Below are positions 7,369 through 14,188 of a stretch of DNA of 28,930 nt, piece after piece. The notes under the pieces are model-generated. The model was given only the letters and a program-made list of their open reading frames with translations. It was not told the origin of the DNA and ran no database searches. Positions within the stretch are counted from its first letter, which is position 1. Every line of letters begins with the position of its first letter. The DNA comes from DAOTTI01 sp034437795 (GTDB lineage Bacteria; Chloroflexota; UBA11872; UBA12225), in contig DAOTTI010000157.1 in the NCBI GenBank assembly GCA_034437795.1, forward strand, positions 1 to 28,930. The letters run 5' to 3'. The position numbers were made by a program, and so were the translations under genes.

Positions 7369-8400
7369 TCACATCCGGCTCAGGGGAGGCGCCCCGAGCG
7401 TAGCCGCCAGGTGGTCCAGCTCGGCGAGCAACGTCTCTTCCAGCGGCAGCCCCTCCCTCAGGCGGCGCAGGCGCAGGTAGTGCTCCGGCTCGCCGGGCAG
7501 CAGCACGCCGGATGATCCTTCGGCCGGCGGGCAGCTATGGAGCTGGTCGACCAGCTGGCCCATGCGGTCCAGGAACTCGTCATACGGGGTGAAGGCCTCG
7601 ATGCGGTAAGCCTCGAAGAAGTGGCTGGAGCCGGGCGTGCCCAGGCCGCGCCCGAAGCGCCCGCCGGAGAGCACGCCGCAGAGCACGTCCAGCACCACGG
7701 CCAGGCCGTAGCCCTTGGGGCCGCCCAGGGGCAGCAGGGCGCCCTGGCGGGCGGCGACGGGGTCGGTGGTCGGCCGGCCCTCTTTGTCCACGGCCCAGCC
7801 CAGCGGGATCGGCTCGCCACGGAGACGGGCCACGTCCAGCTTGCCCCCGGCGACGACGCTGGTGGCCATGTCCAGCACCAGCGGCGCGTCGCGCCCCGTG
7901 GGGATGGCGTACGCCAGGGGGTTATTGCCGACCATCTTCTCCCGCCCGCCGGTGGGCATCATGTTGATGCCGGCGTTGGTGGCGGCGAAGCCGATGCAGC
8001 GCTGGGGGAGCGCCATCATGGCCCAGTAGGCCATAGCGCCGCAGTGGGTGGAGTTGCGCACAGCCACGGCGCCATGGCCGCCGTCCGCCGCCCGCTCCAG
8101 CGCTAGGCGCATCGCCGCGCCGGCGGCCAGCTGGCCCATCCCGTGGCCGCCATCAATGACGAGCGCCCAGCCGCTATCGGTCACTACCCTGATCTCCGGC
8201 TGGGCGACGATGGCGCCGCTGCGTAGGCCACGGGCGTAGGCGGGCATGCGCTGCACCCCGTGCGAGTGCACGCCCCGCAGATCCGCCTCCACGAGGGTCT
8301 CCGCCACCAGCGCGGCGTCCGCCTCGCGCAGGCCGAGGCGCAGGAAGATATCGGTGGCCCATACCTGGAGGGCCGAGGCGCTCACCACGACGCTTGCCAT
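7369..8400 (-). CDS. Malate/L-lactate dehydrogenase family (LDH2/MDH2) oxidoreductase
   Basis: A 343-residue NAD(P)H-dependent 2-oxoacid reductase of the LDH2/MDH2 family, which is unrelated to the classical Rossmann LDH and includes ureidoglycolate, 2,3-diketogulonate and sulfolactate dehydrogenases. Visible signatures are the conserved His47 in GVHSHGVQRMP, GGHGMGQLAAG (84-94), VRNSTHCGAM with His119, NNPLAYAIP (159-167), VLDMATSVVAGGK, and GGPKGYGLA near the cofactor site. ATG at 8400 fits the family start; an in-frame ATG at 8415 is possible but has no better ribosome site. The ThuA-like gene lies 97 nt upstream and the alpha/beta hydrolase 188 nt downstream on the same strand. The likely role is interconversion of a hydroxy acid and keto acid in sugar-acid catabolism (inference). 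Confidence 0.93.
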   Translation of the reverse strand: MASVVVSASALQVWATDIFLRLGLREADAALVAETLVEADLRGVHSHGVQRMPAYARGLRSGAIVAQPEIRVVTDSGWALVIDGGHGMGQLAAGAAMRLALERAADGGHGAVAVRNSTHCGAMAYWAMMALPQRCIGFAATNAGINMMPTGGREKMVGNNPLAYAIPTGRDAPLVLDMATSVVAGGKLDVARLRGEPIPLGWAVDKEGRPTTDPVAARQGALLPLGGPKGYGLAVVLDVLCGVLSGGRFGRGLGTPGSSHFFEAYRIEAFTPYDEFLDRMGQLVDQLHSCPPAEGSSGVLLPGEPEHYLRLRRLREGLPLEETLLAELDHLAATLGAPPLSRM

Positions 8401-8497
8401 CGCACGCGATCCCATTTCCGATCCCGGAGCTCGGCCGGAACCCGCCGGCTTCCTCTTTACCCCTTGAGCTGTGAACCGTCAACCTTGAAATCGGTTT

Positions 8498-9166
8498 TTA
8501 GTCGGCGCTTGCTACCGGCTCCAGGCCAGCGGCCCAGCGGATGCCGCGGGCGAGTAGCTCGCGGAAGCCCGTGTGCGCGAAGGAGCGGGCGTCGTGGCCC
8601 AGCGCGGAGTAGAAGAGCCGGCCTCGGCCGATCTCCCGCACCCAGCTGCTGGGCTCGCCGTCCACGGCGCCTGATGGGTGGTGGCTGGTCTGGAGCACGT
8701 GGAGCGCGCCGCGATCAGGGAACTCGCTCTGGTAGCACTCGTCCTCGATCTCGATCGTTCCCAGGCCGCGCATGATGGGGTGGTCGGGGTCCGCGACCCT
8801 GACGGTAAACGGCCCGTAGGGCGGGTGCTTGACGAAGCGCGCGCCGATCAAGGCGAGCAGGTCGGGATTGGCGTCGGCCGTGGCGATGTGCAGAGGCACG
8901 AACCCGCCGCCCCGCTCGATGAAGCGCCGCAGCCCGGCAAACTGCTCGGCAGTGCACTCGTGGTTGCGCCCGCCGGTGTAGGCGATGAGCAGGTCATACG
9001 GCGCGATGCGCTCCCAGCGGAGCCAGTCCCAGTCGCTGGTGACGTCGATCTGTAACCAGGGGAGCGTCCAGAGGAACTCGGCCAGTGCGGCGCGCGTGGC
9101 GGGGCGCGCGTGGCCGCCGTCGAACAGGACGAGGGCGCGGGTCTTTGGGGCAGGCTGGTCAGGCAT
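8498..9166 (-). CDS. ThuA-like domain protein
   Basis: A 222-residue protein with the ThuA-like glutamine-amidotransferase fold. It reads RALVLFDGGHARPATRAAL near the start, YDLLIAYTGGRNHECTAEQ, then FIERGGGFVPLHIATAD, GARFVKHPPYGPFTVRVADP, DECYQSEF and GRGRLFYSALGHDARSF. These are the usual positions of the family, including the acidic DECY and the late GHD. ThuA proteins occur in trehalose, sucrose and other carbohydrate catabolic clusters, although their reaction is not well defined. ATG at 9166 is chosen because GGGAGAG lies just upstream and the text before it is unlike the family. It probably belongs with the downstream LDH2-type gene. Confidence 0.9.
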   Translation of the reverse strand: MPDQPAPKTRALVLFDGGHARPATRAALAEFLWTLPWLQIDVTSDWDWLRWERIAPYDLLIAYTGGRNHECTAEQFAGLRRFIERGGGFVPLHIATADANPDLLALIGARFVKHPPYGPFTVRVADPDHPIMRGLGTIEIEDECYQSEFPDRGALHVLQTSHHPSGAVDGEPSSWVREIGRGRLFYSALGHDARSFAHTGFRELLARGIRWAAGLEPVASAD

Positions 9167-9378
9167 GGCTCTCTCCCTCAATGGCTGTGGCGGACCAGTG
9201 TAGCGCAGGATGGGGGCGGCACCCCGCTGGCCCGCTCCTGCCGCACGTGCAGGCCATCCAGGGTGGTGGGGGACGGCAGGGGCCAGCAGGAGCGGCGCCG
9301 TAGCCGGGGGTGGCCCTGGCCAGCTTCGTCTCCACAGTCGCTGACTGACCACCGGGGTCAGAGGGAGAGGCGCGCTCA

Positions 9379-9393
9379 CGGGCGAAGCGCCCG
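9379..9393 (-). terminator. Hairpin just downstream of the DUF4058 remnant
   Basis: A 6-bp perfect G+C stem (CGGGCG/CGCCCG) with a 3-nt loop, beginning 9 nt after the stop of the DUF4058 remnant on the minus strand. No U-run follows, so it could be an intrinsic terminator of the GC-rich type or only a stabilising hairpin. Confidence 0.35.
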
Positions 9394-9401
9394 CTTGGTG
9401 A

Positions 9402-9891
9402 TCAGCGCAGGCCCCGCTCACGCAACAGCCGGTCGGCCCAGGCGGCGTCGGCCGGCGCCAGGGGCGAGACCGGCTCCAGGCGGTAATCAATGGCCAGGTC
9501 GTAGGCGCCGCGGTCATAGGCTGTATTCAGGACCTGCTGCCGGTCCACCTGCGGCTCTGCTTCACCTTCCCGCAGCGGAATGGGGATGGTGGGGAGCGCC
9601 TGGCGCAGGGAGACGACGTAGAGATCGGCGCGGTGACGCTGGTGGCCTTGGGAGAACACCACGCGGTTATCACCCGCCATCGCACGGGCCAGCGGCGCGC
9701 CACGATGAAGGAGCGGCATCGGCTCACCGGCGCGAAGCAGGTCAATCTCCACCAGATTGCTGCGCGTCTCGGCGATTGTCAAGCGCTTCTGCTCGTACTG
9801 CTGGCGCCCTTTCCCCGTGCGCTTGTTGGTCGGCGGGCGAGAGCTCAGGGTCTTCGAGGTGGGGATCCATTCCGGGGAAGGGGGATGGCAC
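9402..9891 (-). pseudogene. DUF4058 family gene, internally deleted and frameshifted
   Basis: The two ends of a DUF4058 protein are present in different frames. From a GTG at 9891 (GAGGAG upstream) the sequence reads VPSPFPGMDPHLEDPELSP, the standard N-terminus of the family. About 60 nt further, in a frame shifted by one, it reads PTNKRTGKGRQQYEQKRLTI, then SNLVEIDLLRAGEPM, RADLYVVSLRQALPTIPIPL, VLNTAYDRGAYDLAIDY and ends LLRERGLR at its natural stop. In intact members the N-terminal motif and the LSP-NKR motif are separated by roughly 100 residues, which are missing here; the frame change falls near 9830-9840. DUF4058 function is unknown. An internal TTG at 9782 opens a 126-residue frame but lacks half the domain. 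Confidence 0.82.
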
Positions 9892-10275
9892 GGCGCGGGC
9901 TCCTCGGCGCGCGGTTCACCTGCGGCACAGCACGGTCGCCGGGCCGTGCACGGTGCATCTGGTTTTCGCGGCGGGCGAGGCCCTCACCCTGGCCCTCTCC
10001 CTGTGGGAAAGAAGGAGCCCCACCCCAACCCTCTCCCGATGGGGAGAGGGGATAACTCCCTGTCCAGAGGGAGAGAGGACTACTTGCTGGGCGTGAAGAA
10101 GCCGGCTGGCGCTGGGGCCCGCTCGCGTGCCGGTGGGGAGATGCGCGCCGACGCGCGAACGGGCCGGAACGGGCAGGCCAGGCCGCGCGGCGCGTTCTAC
10201 GCATCCGCTGGTCGCGACGCGCGCTTGCTGGCCTTACGGTGCGCGAGGTATATGAGCGCCCATCGGCGGATGGGG
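9892..10275. repeat. Gene-free stretch with a compound hairpin repeat (9976-10103)
   Basis: No gene is supported here. The stretch holds two consecutive copies of the dispersed CCCTC...GGGGA family. The second includes a perfect 9-bp stem with a 4-nt loop (CCCTCTCCC 10029-10037, GGGAGAGGG 10042-10050), and the array ends with CTTGCTGGGCGTGAAGAAGCC, the conserved boundary tail. The rest up to 10275 shows no convincing coding pattern. Confidence 0.65.
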
Positions 10276-11478
10276 TTAGAAGCTCAGCTCGCGCTGCTCC
10301 AGGATCTTCGACTCATCCAGCTCCATGCCGATGCCGGGCTGGTTGAGCGCCGCTACGTCTACCTGGCCGCCGGTGGGGTGTACCGGCGTCTTGAGGAACC
10401 ACTGGTGGATGACGTTCCACTTGACGAGGTACTCCAGCAGCGGGCAGAGGTTGGGGGGCTGGGAGGCGATCAGGTGGCAGGTCGCCGGCACTGAGTGGCC
10501 GTGGGGGATCACCGGCAGATCGTAGGTGGAGGCCAGGGCGCAGATCTTGAGCGTCTCCGAGAGACCGCCGCACCAGTAGATATCCGGCTGGAGCACGTCC
10601 ACCGCGCCGGCATCCATGTAGCGCTTGAGCCCCCAGCGCGTGTACTCGTGCTCGCCGCCCGATACGGGGATGCCCAGCGGCTGGAGCGCGCGCCGGATCT
10701 GCACGTACACGTCGAGCTTGTCTGGCAGGACGGGCTCCTCCAACCAGCGGGGGCTGTATTCGGCGATGCGCCGCCCCACCTGGAGGGTGTAGGGCAGGTC
10801 CCAGCTCATCCAGGCGTCGAGCATCAGGTCCACGTCCGGCCCGATCGCCTCGCGTACGGCGCGGACCATGGCCACGTTGTGTTCGATCCCCTCCCTGCCG
10901 GACCCTGGGCCGTGGCGGAAGAACCACTTGGTGGCCCGCCAGCCCTGCGCGACCAGCTCCCTGGCGCGGGCGGCGGCGCGCTCCGGCTCGACCGAGTAGC
11001 CCAGCGCGCTGGCGTAGGCGGGGATCGTCTCGCGGGTGGGGCCGCCGAGCAGGCGATAGACCGGCTGGCCCAGCCACCGGCCCTTGAGGTCCCACAGGGC
11101 GCAGTCGACGGCGGAGAGGGCCATCATCGGCGGCCCCTTGCGCCCGTGCACCTGGGCGCGGTAGAGGCGGTCCCAGAGCCACTCAATGGCCAGCGGGTCC
11201 TCCCCCAGCAGATAGGGGCGCAGCTGGCGGGCAATGATGTACGCCTGGTCGTGGGGCAGGGGGCCGCCGGTGCCGCTGACGCCTTCGTCCGTCTCGATCC
11301 GCACGAAGATGCCCTCCATCCGGTAGTGGCCCCGCTCGTTGCGCGCCAGCGCCGGCGCCGGATCCTGGCGGTGCTGGGGATAGAGGTCGAGCGGCCGGAC
11401 GAGGCGCTCCTCCCAGAACTCGCCTTCGAAGGGCATCTCGCCCTCAAGCTGGAGCAGGCGGACGGCAGTGATCTTCAT
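10276..11478 (-). CDS. L-rhamnonate dehydratase-like enolase-superfamily enzyme
   Basis: A 400-residue mandelate racemase/enolase-superfamily enzyme. Motifs match the rhamnonate dehydratase subgroup: LMLDAWMSWDLPY (metal Asp near residue 220), RWLEEPVLPDKLDVY (Glu near 245), SGGEHEYTRWGLKRY (Glu near 275, with the His typical of RhmD), VDVLQPDIYWCGGLSE, and VIPHGHSVPA with a probable acid/base His near 326. The reaction would be dehydration of L-rhamnonate or a related 6-deoxy or aldonic acid to a 2-keto-3-deoxy acid. ATG at 11478 is preferred; an in-frame GTG at 11496 is possible. The gene faces away from the first liv operon across a repeat-rich 305-nt region, so the two may be co-regulated. 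Substrate is not proven. Confidence 0.88.
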   Translation of the reverse strand: MKITAVRLLQLEGEMPFEGEFWEERLVRPLDLYPQHRQDPAPALARNERGHYRMEGIFVRIETDEGVSGTGGPLPHDQAYIIARQLRPYLLGEDPLAIEWLWDRLYRAQVHGRKGPPMMALSAVDCALWDLKGRWLGQPVYRLLGGPTRETIPAYASALGYSVEPERAAARARELVAQGWRATKWFFRHGPGSGREGIEHNVAMVRAVREAIGPDVDLMLDAWMSWDLPYTLQVGRRIAEYSPRWLEEPVLPDKLDVYVQIRRALQPLGIPVSGGEHEYTRWGLKRYMDAGAVDVLQPDIYWCGGLSETLKICALASTYDLPVIPHGHSVPATCHLIASQPPNLCPLLEYLVKWNVIHQWFLKTPVHPTGGQVDVAALNQPGIGMELDESKILEQRELSF

Positions 11479-11487
11479 GACCTGCGA

Positions 11488-11575
11488 TGATGCCACATCC
11501 AGGGGGATCTCGGGCCGTCAGAGCCACGGGTTCCGTTCCGGCGGGAGCTGATGCCACATCCAGGGGGACCTCGGG
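11488..11575. repeat. 27-nt direct repeat pair upstream of the dehydratase gene
   Basis: Two copies of a 27-nt sequence starting TGATGCCACATCCAGGGGGA, at 11488-11514 and 11549-11575, differ at one base and start 61 nt apart. They lie directly upstream of the minus-strand dehydratase and adjoin a second repeat pair to the right. They may be operator sites or simple duplications of the 5' region. Confidence 0.8.
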
Positions 11576-11604
11576 TTGAACGGGGTGCCGACGTGTGACA
11601 CAAT
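11576..11604 (+). promoter_or_regulatory. Candidate promoter P1 of liv operon 1
   Basis: TTGAAC (11576-11581), 17-nt spacer, CACAAT (11599-11604). The -35 is near consensus; the -10 is weaker. The -10 lies in a 28-nt repeat (11592-11619) and overlaps TGTGACACA, an odd palindrome that could be an operator. Confidence 0.45.
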
Positions 11605-11696
11605 GCGGGCGGGCTGGCGACGGTGGCGTTTCTCTTGGCTGCCCGGGGAGTGTTGCCGGCACGAACGCCGTGTGACACAATGCGGGCGGGCTGGCG
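11592..11696 (+). repeat. 28-nt perfect direct repeat pair containing TGTGACACA
   Basis: Identical 28-nt copies at 11592-11619 and 11669-11696, starting 77 nt apart (CGTGTGACACAATGCGGGCG followed by GGCTGGCG). Each carries the palindrome TGTG-A-CACA and a candidate -10. They form the leader region of the first liv operon. Confidence 0.85.
11653..11681 (+). promoter_or_regulatory. Candidate promoter P2 of liv operon 1
   Basis: TTGCCG (11653-11658), 17-nt spacer, CACAAT (11676-11681). The geometry is identical to P1: the -35 begins 16 nt before the repeat in both cases, although the sequence between differs. P2 lies about 100 nt upstream of the livK-type start codon. Confidence 0.42.
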
Positions 11697-11783
11697 GTGG
11701 CAAGCGCGGCAGCGCGGGCGAACCGGCCTCTGTGCCCGGCACCCATCACAACTCAATACCTACCACGCGAGGAGGATGTTGCT

Positions 11784-13049
11784 ATGGCAGTGGAACGCGC
11801 GCAGCAGACCCGCAGGGGGTTCTTCAGGACGGCGGGCAGCGCCGCTGGCGCGGTCGCCGTCCTGGCCGCCTGGCCCCGGCCGGCATGGGCCGCGCCGGCG
11901 GACCAGATGGCGGAGTCGGTCAAGATCGTGAGCGCCCTGCCCATGACCGGCAGCAGCTACGGCCAGACCGTCACGGTGGTCAATGCCATCCGTATGGCCC
12001 TGGAGGAAGCCGGGCGTATGGCGGGGCCGTTCTTCGTCGAGTACGAGGCCTGGGATGACGCCACGGCCGCCGCCGGCAAGTGGGACCCGGCCAAGGCCGC
12101 TGAGCTGGCCAACCGCGCTGCGGCGGACCCGAACATCGTCGTCTACATCGGCCACTTCAACTCGGGCGCCGCCAAGATCGCCATTCCCATTCTCAACCTG
12201 GCCAACCTGGTGATGATCAGTCCGGCCAACACCTATCCTGGGCTGACCAAGCCCGGAAAGGGGGAGCCGGGCGAGCCGGACGTGTACTACCCCACCGGCA
12301 GGCGCAACTACACCCGCGTCGTGCCCGCGGACGACCTGCAGGGCGCCGTCGGGGCGGCCTTTGCCCAGACCCTGGGCGCTCGCAGCGCCTACGTCATCGA
12401 CGACACGGAGACTTACGGGAAGGGGATCGCCGACGTCTTCGTGCAGACGGCGCAGCGCCTCGGCATCCGCATCGCCGGGCGGGACGGGATCGACGGCAAG
12501 GCGGCGGACTATCGCGCCGTGGCTACCAGGATCCGCGCCGCGCGCCCCGACGCCATCTACTTCGGCGGGATTACCCAGAACAACGCCGGCAAGCTGGTCA
12601 AGGACATCCGGGGGGCCGGGCTGAACCAGCCCTTCATCGGCCCGGACGGCATCCTGGAAACGGCCTTCATCGATGATGCGGGGGACGACGCCGAGGGGGT
12701 CTACGTGACCTTCGGTGGCCTGCCGATCAGCGCCTACACGGGGGCGGCGGCCGACTGGGCGCAGAACTACAAGGCCCTGTACGGCGGCAATCCAGAGGTG
12801 TACGCGATCTACGGCTACGAGGCGGCCAAGGTGGCGCTGGACGCCATCACGCGGGCCGGCGTCAAGGATCGCGAGGCCATCCGCGACGCCGTCTTCGCCA
12901 CGCGGGAGTTCCCCGGCCTGCTCGGCACGTGGAGCTTCGACGAGAACGGCGATACCTCGCTCACCACCATGAGCGTCAACGTCGTGAAGCGCCAGCCGAA
13001 CGGCAAGCTGGACTTCGAGCTGGTGCAGGTGATGGAAGCGCCCCAGTAA
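11784..13049 (+). CDS. livK: Liv-type ABC transporter substrate-binding protein, operon 1
   Basis: A 421-residue type-I periplasmic binding protein of the branched-chain amino acid/amide (HAAT) uptake family. Residues 1-37 form a twin-arginine signal: Arg10-Arg11 in TRRGFFRTAG, a hydrophobic stretch and a probable cleavage at AWA-AP. The mature protein starts VKIVSALPMTGSSYG. Typical ligand-cleft positions follow: IGHFNSGAAKIAIPI, MISPANTYPGLTKP, TYGKGIADVF and AIYGYEAAKVALDAI. GAGGAGG stands 8 nt before the ATG at 11784. It closely resembles the second binding protein at 17517, sharing the exact stretch WDDATAAAGKWDPA. Substrate is unknown. It probably binds its ligand outside the membrane and feeds the downstream HMGF proteins. 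Confidence 0.92.
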   Translation: MAVERAQQTRRGFFRTAGSAAGAVAVLAAWPRPAWAAPADQMAESVKIVSALPMTGSSYGQTVTVVNAIRMALEEAGRMAGPFFVEYEAWDDATAAAGKWDPAKAAELANRAAADPNIVVYIGHFNSGAAKIAIPILNLANLVMISPANTYPGLTKPGKGEPGEPDVYYPTGRRNYTRVVPADDLQGAVGAAFAQTLGARSAYVIDDTETYGKGIADVFVQTAQRLGIRIAGRDGIDGKAADYRAVATRIRAARPDAIYFGGITQNNAGKLVKDIRGAGLNQPFIGPDGILETAFIDDAGDDAEGVYVTFGGLPISAYTGAAADWAQNYKALYGGNPEVYAIYGYEAAKVALDAITRAGVKDREAIRDAVFATREFPGLLGTWSFDENGDTSLTTMSVNVVKRQPNGKLDFELVQVMEAPQ

Positions 13050-13083
13050 TCCGTCGCTTTATCCTGCCGCGCGGGGTAGCGCC

Positions 13084-14085
13084 ATGGACTTCTGCGCCTT
13101 CGTGCAGCGTGTGCTCCCGCCGCCGGGCGAGGGCATGACCGGCTGCGAGTTCCTGGCCCAGCAGCTCCTGACCGGTGTGGCGAACGGGATGCTCATCGCG
13201 CTGATCGCCATCGGGTACACCCTGGTCTACGGCATCCTGGAGATGATCAACTTCGCCCACGGCGACGTGTACATGCTCGGCACGTTCGCTGCGCTGACGG
13301 CCATTCAGCTCATCGGCTTACGGGCGCCGCGCCGTGGCGAGGTCCCGTCCCTGGAGCTGTACCTGGCGCTGCTGGGGGTGCTGGTGGCGGTGATGCTCTT
13401 TACCGCGATGGTCAACGTCACCATTGAGCGCCTGGCCTACCGCCCGCTGCGCCGTGCGCCCCGCCTGGCCCCGCTCATCTCGGCCATCGGCGTCTCCTTC
13501 ATCCTGATGAACCTGGGGCTGTTCTGGAAGGGCGCGGCGCCGGTCAATTTTCCCAGCTTCATTCCGCGCATCGACATCCTCAACGACTGGCTCAAGCTGG
13601 GCACGACGGTCTACTTCTCCACCAAGGACCTGTTCGTGATCGTTGTCACGCTCCCTCTGGTTGTGGCGCTCCAGCTCTTCATCCGCACTACCAGGATCGG
13701 CACGGCGATGCGCGCCACGGCACAGGATCGGGAGGCGGCGCAGCTAATGGGCATCGACGTCAACCGCACGATCGCGCTCGCCTTCCTGCTGGGGGGCGCG
13801 CTGGCCGGCGCCGCCGGGCTCATCTCGGGGCTCTACAACAACACGGCGGTGTTCACCATGGGCTTCCGCGCCGGGCTGAACGCCTTCACCGCCGCGGTGC
13901 TGGGCGGCATCGGCAACATTACGGGGGCGATGCTGGGCGGCCTGTTTATCGGTGTCATCGCCGCGCTCAGCGACGGCTACATCGGCGCCCGCTGGCAGCC
14001 GGTGGTGGTCTTTGGCCTGCTGGTGCTGGTGCTCATCTTTCGGCCGTCGGGGCTGCTGGGCCAGGAAACGGGGCAGCGGGCGTAA
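13084..14085 (+). CDS. livH: Liv-type ABC transporter permease (LivH), operon 1
   Basis: A 333-residue integral membrane permease of the LivH family. The hallmark TLVYGILEMINFAHGDVYML lies near residues 44-63, followed by the cytoplasmic coupling segment FIRTTRIGTAMRATAQDREA and the helix run GGALAGAAGLISGLYNN and TAAVLGGIGNITGAMLGGL. About eight hydrophobic segments are visible. It lies 34 nt after livK. The ATG at 13084 gives the longest plausible start; an internal ATG at 13135 (MTGCEFLAQQLL) is closer to the usual family N-terminus and also possible. It pairs with LivM as the translocation channel. Confidence 0.94.
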   Translation: MDFCAFVQRVLPPPGEGMTGCEFLAQQLLTGVANGMLIALIAIGYTLVYGILEMINFAHGDVYMLGTFAALTAIQLIGLRAPRRGEVPSLELYLALLGVLVAVMLFTAMVNVTIERLAYRPLRRAPRLAPLISAIGVSFILMNLGLFWKGAAPVNFPSFIPRIDILNDWLKLGTTVYFSTKDLFVIVVTLPLVVALQLFIRTTRIGTAMRATAQDREAAQLMGIDVNRTIALAFLLGGALAGAAGLISGLYNNTAVFTMGFRAGLNAFTAAVLGGIGNITGAMLGGLFIGVIAALSDGYIGARWQPVVVFGLLVLVLIFRPSGLLGQETGQRA

Positions 14086-14116
14086 GCGGGGACGGGCCGC
14101 GAAGGGAGAACGCCGT

Positions 14117-14188
14117 ATGTGCGTGGTGCGCCGTCTCCGTTTCGCCGCCAGCCCGCCGTTTGTCGTCGGGGTGGTGACCGTGCGATGA
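14117..14188 (+). CDS. Val-rich 23-aa ORF coupled to livM (candidate leader peptide)
   Basis: ATG at 14117 follows AGGGAG with an 8-nt spacer, a better ribosome site than livM itself has. The peptide starts MCVVRRLRFAASPPFVVG and ends VVTVR; 7 of 23 residues are valine, in pairs. Its stop overlaps the livM start in an ATGA junction (ATG 14185-14187, TGA 14186-14188). This arrangement suits translational coupling, and the valine content suggests sensing of a branched-chain amino acid, but no attenuator structure is proven. The second operon has no counterpart: its livH and livM are 9 nt apart. Confidence 0.5.
   Translation: MCVVRRLRFAASPPFVVGVVTVR

Noticed and set aside
9110..10494. Plus-strand frames across the ThuA, DUF4058 and repeat region
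   Set aside because: They run through hairpin repeats and opposite genes with clear motifs; no domain is visible.
11592..11696. CRISPR-like array from the 28-nt repeats
   Set aside because: Only two copies, no regular further units and no cas genes; promoter or operator duplication explains them better.
11475..11756. Minus-strand frames with repeated PARIVSH and SPWMWH readings
   Set aside because: The peptide repeats simply reflect the two DNA repeat pairs in the promoter region; there is no start signal or domain.
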